Source: an uncultured Alphaproteobacteria bacterium (GTDB lineage Bacteria; Pseudomonadota; Alphaproteobacteria; HIMB59). Taken from it: DNA of 64,000 bases. Location: the NCBI GenBank assembly GCA_902538085.1, contig CACBDV010000001.1:375063-439062 (forward strand), written 5' to 3'. The notes under the pieces were generated by a model. The model had not been told where the DNA came from. It did not search any database and worked only from the letters and a program-made list of their open reading frames with translations. This document shows positions 20,289 through 29,619 of this stretch, one piece after another. Every line of letters starts with the position of its first letter. Positions within the stretch are counted from its first letter, which is position 1. Made by a program: the position numbers and the translations under genes.

Positions 20289-21293
20289 ATGAGCAGTTTC
20301 CAAAAAAGAGTTTTTTCTGGTGTTCAACCAACAGGAACCCTGCATTTAGGTAACTATCTTGGTGCGATAAAAAACTTTGTAGAGCTTCAAAAAGAATTTG
20401 AATGTATTTATTGTGTTGTAGATCAACACGCCATTACTGTTGAGCAAAATCCAGCTGAGCTTCGCTCAAACACGCTAGAGGTATTAGCATCATTTATCGC
20501 AGCAGGAGTGGACTATAAAAAACAAATTATATTTCAACAATCAAGTGTAGCAGAACACTCTCAGCTTGCTTGGGTATTTAATTGTGTCAGTCGAATTGGT
20601 TGGCTTAATAGAATGACACAATTTAAAGATAAAGCTGGAAAGAATAAAGAAAATGTAAGTGTTGGTTTAATGGTTTATCCTAACTTAATGGCTGCAGATA
20701 TTCTTGCTTACCTTGCAACACATGTTCCCGTAGGTGATGATCAAAAACAACATTTAGAACTGTCAAGAGACATTGCACAAAAATTTAATAATGATTTTAA
20801 AGTAGACTTCTTTCCACTGCCAGAACCACTTATTTATGGAAATGCGACAAGAGTAATGAGCCTTCGAGATGGAACTAAAAAGATGTCAAAATCTGATGCA
20901 TCTGAATTTTCTAGAATTTTATTAACTGATAGTGATGATGATATAAGTTCTAAAATAAAAAAAGCAAAGTCTGACTCAGACCTTATTCCTGATGACAAAG
21001 ATCAGTTACAAAATAAACCTGAATGCTTAAATTTAATCAATATTTTGTCTGCTTGTTCAAATGAAAGTATTGAAAAAACTCTGGTAAGTTATGCTGGCAA
21101 AGAATACTCAAAATTAAAAAATGACCTTGCAGACAAATTAATTCAAGTCATAGGACCAATTAGAACCGAGATATTAAATCTTCTCAATAATAAAGACGAA
21201 TTAAATAAAGTCCTAGATATGGGCAGCGAAAAAGCATCCACAATTGCAGGCCCAATTCTCAAAGAAGTCTATAAGATAGTCGGTTTTAGATAG
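20289..21293 (+). CDS. trpS: Tryptophanyl-tRNA synthetase
   Basis: SGVQPTGTLHLGNYLGA (HIGH-like) and KKMSKSD (KMSKS). Confidence 0.95.
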   Translation: MSSFQKRVFSGVQPTGTLHLGNYLGAIKNFVELQKEFECIYCVVDQHAITVEQNPAELRSNTLEVLASFIAAGVDYKKQIIFQQSSVAEHSQLAWVFNCVSRIGWLNRMTQFKDKAGKNKENVSVGLMVYPNLMAADILAYLATHVPVGDDQKQHLELSRDIAQKFNNDFKVDFFPLPEPLIYGNATRVMSLRDGTKKMSKSDASEFSRILLTDSDDDISSKIKKAKSDSDLIPDDKDQLQNKPECLNLINILSACSNESIEKTLVSYAGKEYSKLKNDLADKLIQVIGPIRTEILNLLNNKDELNKVLDMGSEKASTIAGPILKEVYKIVGFR

Positions 21294-21338
21294 ACACTTT
21301 GGCTTGAAATTTCCAATTTTATAGACATATTATTAGCA

Positions 21339-21896
21339 ATGTTCGTACAAACTGAACCAACGCCAAACCCTGCAACCTTAAAGTTTTTGCCAGGTAAAGA
21401 GGTCATGAAAGACGGAACTATGTTCTATCAAAACCAAGAGTCTGCCTCAAATTCACCTTTGGCAATGAACTTGTTTAATATTAAAGGTGTTGAGGGTGTT
21501 TTTTTTGGGTCTGACTTTATCACTATAACCAAAGGCAAAGATAATGATTGGACGCTTATGAAACCTGCAATTTTGGGTTGTATCATTGAGCACTTTACAA
21601 TGAACAAACCTATTATCTCAGAGCAATCTGCATCAACTGGACATACAATTGATGAGAACGATAGTGATGTTGTAAAAAAGATCAAAGAACTTCTAGATAG
21701 TAAAGTAAGACCAGCTGTTGCTATGGACGGTGGAGATATCATATTTGACAAATATAATGAGGGAGTTGTATTTCTACAAATGCAAGGGGCCTGTCAGGGA
21801 TGTCCGAGTTCAACGGCAACTTTAAAAATGGGAATTGAAAATATGCTAAAGCATTATATTCCTGAAGTCCGTGAAGTACGACCCGTTGAAGTCTAG
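21339..21896 (+). CDS. nfuA: NifU-like Fe-S scaffold, NfuA/Nfu1 type
   Basis: FVQTEPTPNPATLKFLPG N-domain and GACQGCPSSTATLKMGIENML CxxC motif. Confidence 0.92.
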   Translation: MFVQTEPTPNPATLKFLPGKEVMKDGTMFYQNQESASNSPLAMNLFNIKGVEGVFFGSDFITITKGKDNDWTLMKPAILGCIIEHFTMNKPIISEQSASTGHTIDENDSDVVKKIKELLDSKVRPAVAMDGGDIIFDKYNEGVVFLQMQGACQGCPSSTATLKMGIENMLKHYIPEVREVRPVEV

Positions 21897-22722
21897 TCTT
21901 TTACTTTTTTTTTTTGGATTTTTATTAAATTCATCTCTTAACGCAGGAGAATTTCATAATTGGGTTGATTTAAATAAATATTATAAAAAAAATAATTTTA
22001 TTCCTGAAATTTTAACGCAAGAAAATATTGGTCATCTTCCTATAATATCAGAATTACCTGATGATTTTTCAGAAATACAAGATGTTCCAACAAAGAAAAA
22101 ACTATTTTACCTCGTAACACTACCATTGATTTACAATACGAATACTTCAATCATGCAAGAACGAAGAATGGTAATCAATATAGAAAAAAAATTTGCTAGG
22201 AAAGAATTAAACAAAAACGAAACTGACGAAATTATTAGATTATCAAAAAAGTATAAATTAGATTATAGCGAAATTAACACAAAACTTTTTAGAAAACTCA
22301 AACAACGTATTAATATTATTCCAGTGTCACTAGCTCTTGGACAAGCAATTATTGAAAGTGGTTGGGGACAGTCTAGATTTGCAACTGAGGGTAATGCTCT
22401 TTATGGTCAGTGGACTACAAGTGAAGATAAAGGAATCATTCCTCAAGACAGGGATGAGGATAAAACTCACGCAGTTTTAAAATTTAAAAATTTATCAGAA
22501 AGTGTTGAAGCCTATATGTTTAATATTAATACCCATCAAGCTTATTATAATTTTCGTGTCATTAGACGAATAGATGAGCGCATAAAATACACAGACCCTA
22601 TTAGTATGAAAGTGAAATATTTAGCAGCCTATGCTGAAATCGGCGATAAATATGTCGATAAATTAGAGCTGATCATTGCTTCAAATAATCTTCAAGAATT
22701 TGATCGATTTAAATTTAATTAA
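21871..22722 (+). CDS. Bax-like glucosaminidase-domain protein
   Basis: LALGQAIIESGWGQSRFATEGNALYGQWT glucosaminidase motif; signal-like N-terminus; overlaps the nfuA 3' end. Confidence 0.8.
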   Translation: MKYDPLKSSLLLFFFGFLLNSSLNAGEFHNWVDLNKYYKKNNFIPEILTQENIGHLPIISELPDDFSEIQDVPTKKKLFYLVTLPLIYNTNTSIMQERRMVINIEKKFARKELNKNETDEIIRLSKKYKLDYSEINTKLFRKLKQRINIIPVSLALGQAIIESGWGQSRFATEGNALYGQWTTSEDKGIIPQDRDEDKTHAVLKFKNLSESVEAYMFNINTHQAYYNFRVIRRIDERIKYTDPISMKVKYLAAYAEIGDKYVDKLELIIASNNLQEFDRFKFN

Positions 22723-23716
22723 CTAAGTATTGATAGCCAAACCAGAAAATACCATTATTAACTTTTGTACAATTAAACCTAAGTCTACCTTTTACAGGTA
22801 AACGATTAAGTTCAACTAATAATTTATTATTAAGATTTGTAATTGTTGGATTAAATGATCCTTGAAAATCACTAATAAAACAATTTATGTTGGAAGAGTC
22901 CTCGTTGAAATCTAAAGCATATCTACTGATAGGCTCACTTTGATAAGGGTTGCCAGGTTCAATAAGCACATTATTAAAAGGTAAAACACTTGATGCATCT
23001 TTTATTCGATTAATAGATCCATAATTCTCATTTAGGGGGAATCTTGGAATAAAATATTTTTGATTAATTGAAAAGGCACCTGAATGTTGTCCAAATGCTG
23101 CATCAAAATACTGAGAAACTACTTTTTGAGCTATGGTGCTATTTTCACCAAAAGGATAAGCAAATAAATTTGGAGTGATACCTAAATTTTCAAAAATAAG
23201 ATCCTGAGATTTTTCTATTTCATTTACAATTTCAATTTCACTAAGACTAGATAAACTTGAATGAGAGTGTGTGTGATTTTGAATATCTACACCACGACTT
23301 AGTACACTTTTAAGCTGAGTCCAATTCATATAATTTTGTCCACCAACGTTTTCTGTATTTAAAAAAAGAGTGACTGGTATCTCATACTTTTCAAAAATAG
23401 GTAATCCCACCTCAAAAAATGATAAATAAGCATCATCTACAGTTATTGAAATAGTTTTTTTTTGTAATTTATCTTCAAACAAAAGATCTCTAGCTAAAAT
23501 AAAATTAAATCCTTGATCCTTTAAATACTCTAGATGACTTACTAATTGCTCTTCGCGTATATTTGTTGAGGGATACTTATTTTCACCAAATCGATGATAC
23601 ATTAGAATATTATTTGGAATTGTATCATTCACACTTGTTGCATAGGATGTACTAATTGGAAAAGTAAAATTTGACACAAAAATGATCAGTAAAGTAAAAA
23701 ATTTTGAAATCGGCAT
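22715..23716 (-). CDS. Polysaccharide deacetylase family protein
   Basis: LMYHRFGE, ISITVDDAYLSFFEVGLPIFEKYEIPVTLFLNT, NHTHSHSSLSSLS; start moved to MPISKFFTLL (signal peptide). Confidence 0.85.
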   Translation of the reverse strand: MPISKFFTLLIIFVSNFTFPISTSYATSVNDTIPNNILMYHRFGENKYPSTNIREEQLVSHLEYLKDQGFNFILARDLLFEDKLQKKTISITVDDAYLSFFEVGLPIFEKYEIPVTLFLNTENVGGQNYMNWTQLKSVLSRGVDIQNHTHSHSSLSSLSEIEIVNEIEKSQDLIFENLGITPNLFAYPFGENSTIAQKVVSQYFDAAFGQHSGAFSINQKYFIPRFPLNENYGSINRIKDASSVLPFNNVLIEPGNPYQSEPISRYALDFNEDSSNINCFISDFQGSFNPTITNLNNKLLVELNRLPVKGRLRFNCTKVNNGIFWFGYQYLVN

Positions 23717-24335
23717 CGATAGCTCTTTATCATACTGTTCAATTACTTTATTTAAAAATGAAAAAATCATTTGGGATAAAACTGTAAAAAGTGAGTATGG
23801 ACATGAAAAAATATTATCGGAATTACTACAAAACTTAGTAACTAAAACAAAAATAAAGGCTGATCATATCAAAAAATTGCATCTAAATTATGGACCAGCA
23901 CGCTTTACAGCAATAAGAAATTGTCACTCACTTATGAAAGGCTTTTTTATAGATCATAGAGTAGAAATTGTGGGTTATTCTATTTTTGAGCATTTCTTTT
24001 TAGGTATTAACAAAAAACTTACTAAAAATGTCTTGTGTGTGATTGACACAAATAGAAAAGATTTAGCTATTCAAAAGATTGATACATCAGGCAAGTTAAT
24101 TGGAAAGACAAAAACTTTAAAAATTGACTCAAACCTTGTGGATATATTGAGTCAAAACTATTTTTTAATAGGAAACGGATTAGAAAAACTAAAAAAAATT
24201 TCTGAATTTGCCTTTATTAAAAATAAAATTATTTCGCCAACAAAATTGAAATCAAATTATTTTATTAAAAAGCATTATAAGAAAAAATCTAATTATAAAT
24301 TCCCAAAAATAATTTATCCCTACTCTCCGATTTAA
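23682..24335 (+). CDS. tsaB: tRNA t6A biosynthesis protein TsaB
   Basis: FEIGIDSSLSYCSITLFKNEKI, YGHEKILSELLQNLV, NYGPARFTAIRNCHSLMKGF. Confidence 0.8.
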   Translation: MISKVKNFEIGIDSSLSYCSITLFKNEKIIWDKTVKSEYGHEKILSELLQNLVTKTKIKADHIKKLHLNYGPARFTAIRNCHSLMKGFFIDHRVEIVGYSIFEHFFLGINKKLTKNVLCVIDTNRKDLAIQKIDTSGKLIGKTKTLKIDSNLVDILSQNYFLIGNGLEKLKKISEFAFIKNKIISPTKLKSNYFIKKHYKKKSNYKFPKIIYPYSPI

Positions 24336-24338
24336 AAA

Positions 24339-24803
24339 TTAAAAATTTAAAAAAGAATATTTTTTTTCCATATACTTTTGATGATAATCCTCTGCGGGAC
24401 AGTAATTCTTAACGGGTTCTATAATCGTAGTAATTTTTTGATTAAATTGGCTTTCGTTCAATTTGTCTGTGATCTGCTTTGCTATTTCACATTGAGTTTC
24501 ATCATAATAGCCTATCAATGATCGGTATTGAGATCCTCGATCTGGGCCTTGTTGATTTAAAGTTGTTGGATCATGAATTTGATAAAAAAACTCCACAAGG
24601 TTAGTGTATGAAATAAGATTTTCATCAAATTTTAAGAAAACGACTTCAGCATGATTTGTATTACCTTTGCAAACTTCTTCGTAAGAAGTTTTATCAGTTA
24701 AGCCTTGAGAGTAGCCTACTTGGGTTTCAATCACACCTTTGATCTCAGAAAATTTTTTTTCAGGCCCCCAAAAACATCCTGCACCAAATAATGCTTTAGA
24801 CAT
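24339..24803 (-). CDS. msrA: Peptide methionine sulfoxide reductase MsrA
   Basis: ALFGAGCFWGPEKKF, QVGYSQGLT, DPTTLNQQGPDRGSQYRS, AEDYHQKYM. Confidence 0.95.
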   Translation of the reverse strand: MSKALFGAGCFWGPEKKFSEIKGVIETQVGYSQGLTDKTSYEEVCKGNTNHAEVVFLKFDENLISYTNLVEFFYQIHDPTTLNQQGPDRGSQYRSLIGYYDETQCEIAKQITDKLNESQFNQKITTIIEPVKNYCPAEDYHQKYMEKKYSFLNF

Positions 24804-25014
24804 AATCTTTTCCTTTTAGTTGTGTCTTTTGGGCACTTCTTTGGTGAATTCTCTTTCTCCAAATTTCATAGCTTTTTTGTTTAATATTTTTTTTCATAAT
24901 TTTTTTAACATCACCCTCATCAATTTCATAAATTTTTTTGATTTGACTAAAATCTGTTTGATCGTCCCAAGCCATTTGAATTATTTCACTAATCTGAGAT
25001 TGATTAAATTTCAT
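24796..25014 (-). CDS. DUF2805/TIGR03643-like small protein
   Basis: QISEIIQMAWDDQTDFSQIKKIY.. YEIWRKRIHQRSAQKTQL resembles this small conserved family. Confidence 0.65.
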   Translation of the reverse strand: MKFNQSQISEIIQMAWDDQTDFSQIKKIYEIDEGDVKKIMKKNIKQKSYEIWRKRIHQRSAQKTQLKGKDYV

Positions 25015-25016
25015 AC

Positions 25017-25928
25017 TTAATGATACAAATCGGGGATATTTTCAGATCTATAACAATTTGAAGCATAGCCTTGTTCTTGGGTAACAAACTTAAACAGTTT
25101 TCCTGCATGCGGTTGTCTTTCTGCTTCAATGTCGTTGAGACCAACAGATGCAGTTGTAATAAAAAGCTCATTGAGATATTTCCCACCAAAAGTGCAACTT
25201 GTTACTTTTGAAACAGGAAGTTGTAAAATTAATTTAAGTGAACCTTTTTTATCAAAACAACAAACCTTGCCACTTCCCCACATTGCTACCCATAAGTTAC
25301 CATTTTTATCAACTGTCATTCCATCTGGGTTTCCATCGATTTTGTTCATGGAAAGAAAAACTTTTTTATTTATTCCATTGCCTGACAAATTATTGATAGA
25401 AAAAATATAAATAATTCTTTTTATAGAGTCAGTTACATAACCTACATTTCTCTCGTAGTCAAAAACTGGTCCATTTGAAATAATATAAGAGTTATCTGAG
25501 TATATTGGTTTTAAATTAGAGTCATGACATATAACTTTTCCAGTCTGAGACTTTTGTTGAATATCCATTGTTGATATCCAAATTTGTCCATTTAAATCTA
25601 TGTCTGCATCATTAATCCTGTTATTTGGACTATCAAAATTGATCTTTGTTAGAAGCTGTTTTTTAGATAATGAGGGATGAATTGAATAAAGAGAGTCGTA
25701 TGAACTCATGATATAATTTTTATTATCTTGTAAAAGAATATTGGTGACACCGTCTTGTACTGAATATTGACGTTCTTCGTTATTATCTTGATCAGTTTCA
25801 ATTATTTTATTTTCATAAATATCCACCCATAACAGCTTATCGTGCCTCCAATCCCAAATTGGTCTTTGACCTAGAACACTTTTATATGATTGATGGCAAA
25901 CAGACGGTTGCTCATATTTAATTCTCAC
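25017..25928 (-). CDS. SMP-30/gluconolaconase-like family protein
   Basis: LGQRPIWDWRHDKLLWVDI, NRINDADIDLNGQIWISTMD, NPDGMTVDKNGNLWVAMWGSGKV. Confidence 0.85.
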   Translation of the reverse strand: MRIKYEQPSVCHQSYKSVLGQRPIWDWRHDKLLWVDIYENKIIETDQDNNEERQYSVQDGVTNILLQDNKNYIMSSYDSLYSIHPSLSKKQLLTKINFDSPNNRINDADIDLNGQIWISTMDIQQKSQTGKVICHDSNLKPIYSDNSYIISNGPVFDYERNVGYVTDSIKRIIYIFSINNLSGNGINKKVFLSMNKIDGNPDGMTVDKNGNLWVAMWGSGKVCCFDKKGSLKLILQLPVSKVTSCTFGGKYLNELFITTASVGLNDIEAERQPHAGKLFKFVTQEQGYASNCYRSENIPDLYH

Positions 25929-26051
25929 AAAGATGATTATAAACTAAATATTTAGATGAAAAAAGTATGTTGGAGATTTGTTTTGATTGTCTTATCGTGT
26001 TTTTAATATAGAAATTGCATGAGCTATTTGTGTTCTTATTGATTTAAGAGT

Positions 26052-26471
26052 TTGATGAATTTAGTTAAATTATCTAAATATTTTATTTTTATTTCTTTTC
26101 TGATTATAGCAACAAGCTGTGAAACAACTGATGTAGAAGAGAAAGTAATAAAACCAGAGCCTGTACCTAAAATTATATATACCCCTGAAGTAGAGGAAAC
26201 TGTTGAGGAAAGTGATGAAATTGTTGAGCATTTCAAAGGTGTAGAACTATTTTTAAATAAATCGCTAAATGATTTAATTTTAAAATATGGAAAAGTTGAT
26301 TTTTCAAAAATTGAGAGTGTTTATGAATTCCACAGATATAACACTGATAATTGTAGAATCTTTATACAAAATAGATCTGTAGATAAAACAATAATAAACA
26401 TTACGATTTACAACTATAAAAAGAATTTGTTTATCGAAACATACTCAAAAGATTTGTGTACTGATATTTAA
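26052..26471 (+). CDS. Putative lipoprotein, unknown function
   Basis: Lipobox-like ...FLIIATSCETTD followed by an acidic linker. Confidence 0.5.
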   Translation: MMNLVKLSKYFIFISFLIIATSCETTDVEEKVIKPEPVPKIIYTPEVEETVEESDEIVEHFKGVELFLNKSLNDLILKYGKVDFSKIESVYEFHRYNTDNCRIFIQNRSVDKTIINITIYNYKKNLFIETYSKDLCTDI

Positions 26472-26512
26472 AATAGATAATTGTTTAATAACAAATAATA
26501 TAATTCTTAATT

Positions 26513-26911
26513 ATGAAATTTAAGTATGGGATATTTATTTTATTTTTCTCAATAAATTGTTTTGCTCATCATCCAGGAAATCAGATAGATGCTGATAAGC
26601 CTTACCCTTCAATTAATTTAACAGTCATCAAAGATAAAATTGATGGTTACAATATTTTTATAGATTTAAAAAATTTTAATCTAAACCCTTCAGAAATTGG
26701 AGGTGAAAATATTTCAAACTCTGGATATTTACAGCTTTTTATAAATGATATAAGAATCACAAGAATTTATTCTGACTGGGTACACGTACCTCAACGTTTT
26801 TTTAATCTGAAAGAAAACTTTATCAAAATTACAATTCATTCCTATCTCCATGATCAGTTTACTATTAAGGGGAAACCAATAGAACACATAGTAAAAGTTA
26901 TCGATAATTAA
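26513..26911 (+). CDS. Putative secreted protein, unknown function
   Basis: N-terminal signal peptide (MKFKYGIFILFFSINCFA) then HHPGNQIDADK. Confidence 0.5.
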   Translation: MKFKYGIFILFFSINCFAHHPGNQIDADKPYPSINLTVIKDKIDGYNIFIDLKNFNLNPSEIGGENISNSGYLQLFINDIRITRIYSDWVHVPQRFFNLKENFIKITIHSYLHDQFTIKGKPIEHIVKVIDN

Positions 26912-26993
26912 ATTTAATTTAAAGAATTTAAAAAAACTTACTCTATGTACAAAAGTTAAATGAATTTCGGATTTTCTAAAAATAAATAGTTAC

Positions 26994-27467
26994 TCAAGCT
27001 TTATAAGGAAGTGAAGAGTGATGCAAAACTATTTTTAATATATCGTTTTCAGTTTTTTTATATCCCCAGCTCTTATCAACTTTGACAGAGGTTCCTTCTT
27101 TGTTTATCAAAGTTACCCAACCCATCCACATTGCTACATTTTGATCAATAAACACGGATGATGTTTCTGATTTGACTTCGAGCCAATCTTTAATTCCAAA
27201 ACCACTGTCTGTTGGGTACTTTGGATTATTTCCAACAAAGTATGAAAGTGCTCCCTCTTTGTCTAATCGAAATGTTTGATTACCACCACTAAGAGTTGGT
27301 TTAAATAATACTGATCCTAACTCAAAACCGTAAAGATTATCTAACATTTCGTTTGCAACTAAAGTAGCTTGATCAATACCTTTTTTTTCATAAGCCTGTG
27401 AAATTGCAATCATGCTCTCTCCCCAAGCAGTACGAGCATTCGTTAAATCATTTTCATTTATTGTCAT
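26994..27467 (-). CDS. SnoaL/NTF2-fold-like uncharacterised protein
   Basis: 157 aa, size and pattern resembling NTF2-like proteins (AMWMGWVTLINKEGTSVKVDKSWGYKKTENDILKIVLHHSSLPY). Confidence 0.5.
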   Translation of the reverse strand: MTINENDLTNARTAWGESMIAISQAYEKKGIDQATLVANEMLDNLYGFELGSVLFKPTLSGGNQTFRLDKEGALSYFVGNNPKYPTDSGFGIKDWLEVKSETSSVFIDQNVAMWMGWVTLINKEGTSVKVDKSWGYKKTENDILKIVLHHSSLPYKA

Positions 27468-27504
27468 TGGCTATGTGTTATTTTATATTTATAAAAATGA
27501 TTAT

Positions 27505-28404
27505 TCATTTAATACGATTAACGATAAAATTAACAAGACTCGACATATATAGCAAGGGTTCCCTCTTTTTATTAAAGAAATTTTGCATTGCTTTGTAATT
27601 TCTATTTTGAATCAGTTTTAAATACTTAATACATTCAGTACGATTAAGCTTATATGCAATATTTGCTTTTTGTGAGTCTTTTTTAATTTTCTTTCCAACT
27701 TTTTTCTCATTGCCCCATCTATCAAGCATATCATCAGTAACTTGAAAAATTTTTCCAATTGTATCTCCAATTTTTTTTAGCTCTCTTTTTTTATTTAAAT
27801 TTAATTTTTTTACAGTTAAAAGAAGATTGAAACATAAACTGAATAATGCACCTGTTTTTAAAAGATGCATTGTCTCTATATCCTTTATTATTGAATTTTT
27901 TTTCATGTAAATATCCATGGATTGTCCAGCAATCAAACCCTCCAAACCGTTAGCTTTTGAAAGCATCTGTATTGATTTGATTTTCTGGTTATCAGAGAGA
28001 TTTTTTGACTCAGCTAGCGTTTTTACTGATAAGACTTGAAACATATCTCCAGCTAAGACAGCAGTTGCCTCATCAAATTTTTTATGCACAGTTAATTTAC
28101 CCCTTCTATAGTCATCGTTATCCATAGACGGTAAATCATCGTGGATTAGTGAGTGCAGGTGAACACATTCTATCGAAAGGGCAAAGTCATCTAATATTTT
28201 CGGCTTAATATCTAGATATAAACCCATTCGACAAAGCAAGAACGGTCTAATCCTCTTGCCACCAGTTTTGGCAAAATAAATCATTGCCTTCTTAATTCGT
28301 TTATCGGGTGACTTTAATTCTTGTATGTGTCTAATAAGCTTTTTATCAAAATTCAGAGAAAATGATTTAATTTGCTTTTTCTCAAAGTTTTCACTTATTT
28401 TCAT
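27505..28404 (-). CDS. crtE: Polyprenyl (geranylgeranyl/farnesyl) diphosphate synthase
   Basis: HLHSLIHDDLPSMDNDDYRRGKLTVH (FARM) and ITDDMLD-like QVTDDMLDRWG; beside the carotenoid cluster. Confidence 0.85.
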   Translation of the reverse strand: MKISENFEKKQIKSFSLNFDKKLIRHIQELKSPDKRIKKAMIYFAKTGGKRIRPFLLCRMGLYLDIKPKILDDFALSIECVHLHSLIHDDLPSMDNDDYRRGKLTVHKKFDEATAVLAGDMFQVLSVKTLAESKNLSDNQKIKSIQMLSKANGLEGLIAGQSMDIYMKKNSIIKDIETMHLLKTGALFSLCFNLLLTVKKLNLNKKRELKKIGDTIGKIFQVTDDMLDRWGNEKKVGKKIKKDSQKANIAYKLNRTECIKYLKLIQNRNYKAMQNFFNKKREPLLYMSSLVNFIVNRIK

Positions 28405-28408
28405 TTAA

Positions 28409-28630
28409 TTACAAGTTATCCAAGTAATGAGAGGTGTGATTATCGAAAATGAATATAATTACACCTATAAATACAAGGTAAACAAAGAAATTAATGATTT
28501 TCTTAGTTTTTTTGTTATTTATGTAGCTTTTATTGAATTTCAGTATTATCCATAGCAATAGTGTGGATAAAAAGAATAAAAACCCATTAAACAGTACACT
28601 ATCTTGAAAAATAGCCATTTTTTTACCCAC
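28409..28630 (-). CDS. Small membrane protein (73 aa), unknown function
   Basis: Two hydrophobic segments; sits between crtE and PR. Confidence 0.45.
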   Translation of the reverse strand: MGKKMAIFQDSVLFNGFLFFLSTLLLWIILKFNKSYINNKKTKKIINFFVYLVFIGVIIFIFDNHTSHYLDNL

Positions 28631-28663
28631 TATACTCCCAAAATATATTAATAAAAGTCATAT

Positions 28664-28693
28664 TAGGTATTTTTTTTTTGCAATTTATACCTA
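28664..28693. promoter_or_regulatory. Inverted repeat TAGGTAT-N16-ATACCTA overlapping a TATAAT box upstream of proteorhodopsin
   Basis: Perfect 7-bp arms; TATAAT at 28692-28697 shares the right arm. Confidence 0.45.
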
Positions 28694-28769
28694 TAATCCC
28701 CTGAAATTAACAAATCCTTACATTTAGGATTCTGTTATAAGTTTTAGAACTTAAGAAAAGGAGTACTCA

Positions 28770-29537
28770 ATGATTAAGTTTTTAAAATCTATGGCTATCC
28801 CAACAGCTGCTCTAGTAGCACTGCCAGGAATAGCTTCTGCAAGCGTTGGCTTAGCGCCAGACGACTTTGTTGGGATATCTTTTTGGGTTATCTCAATGTG
28901 TATGGTTGCCGCTACTGCATTCTTTTTCCTAGAAACTAACAACGTATCAGGTAAGTGGAAGACATCTCTTGCACTTGGTGGTCTTGTTTGTCTAGTTGCC
29001 GCAGTACACTACTTCTATATGAGAGAAGTATGGGTAACAACAGGTGATACACCTACTGTTTATAGATATGTTGACTGGTTAATCACTGTTCCATTACAGA
29101 TGATTGAATTCTACATTATCCTTGCTGCAGTTGCTGCAGTGTCAGCTGGTATTTTCTGGAGACTGTTAATCGGTACTTTAGTGATGCTTGTTGCTGGTTA
29201 TGCTGGTGAAGCTGGTTTCATCAACGCATGGGCAGGATTCATTGTAGGTCTAGCTGGTTGGGCATACATTTTATATGAAATTTTTGCTGGTGAAGCTGGT
29301 AAAGCTGCTGCTGACAAATGTCCTGCAGCTGTTCAAACAGCTTTCAACACAATGAGATGGATCGTTACAGTTGGTTGGGCAATTTATCCATTAGGATATT
29401 TCTTCGGTTACTTAACTGGAGGAGCTGATGCTGTAACTCTAAACGTTATCTATAACGTTGCTGACGTTGTGAATAAGATTGCTTTTGTCGCAGTTATTTG
29501 GGCTGCTGCTGTAGCATCTTCAGGCAAAAAAGCTTAA
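28770..29537 (+). CDS. Proteorhodopsin, blue-tuned light-driven proton pump (predicted)
   Basis: RYVDWLITVPLQMIEFYIIL aligns D97, Q105, E108; VADVVNKIAFVAVIW carries the retinal-binding Lys; SD AAGGAG. Confidence 0.97.
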   Translation: MIKFLKSMAIPTAALVALPGIASASVGLAPDDFVGISFWVISMCMVAATAFFFLETNNVSGKWKTSLALGGLVCLVAAVHYFYMREVWVTTGDTPTVYRYVDWLITVPLQMIEFYIILAAVAAVSAGIFWRLLIGTLVMLVAGYAGEAGFINAWAGFIVGLAGWAYILYEIFAGEAGKAAADKCPAAVQTAFNTMRWIVTVGWAIYPLGYFFGYLTGGADAVTLNVIYNVADVVNKIAFVAVIWAAAVASSGKKA

Positions 29538-29558
29538 TAAAGCTTTATAACCTATTTA

Positions 29559-29592
29559 AACCAGGCAAGGCTAACTTGCCTGGTTTTTTTTT
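29559..29592 (+). terminator. Rho-independent terminator after proteorhodopsin
   Basis: AACCAGGCAAG-gctaa-CTTGCCTGGTT followed by a T-tract. Confidence 0.93.
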
Positions 29593-29619
29593 GTCTAAAT
29601 TTCATATACTTTAACTATC

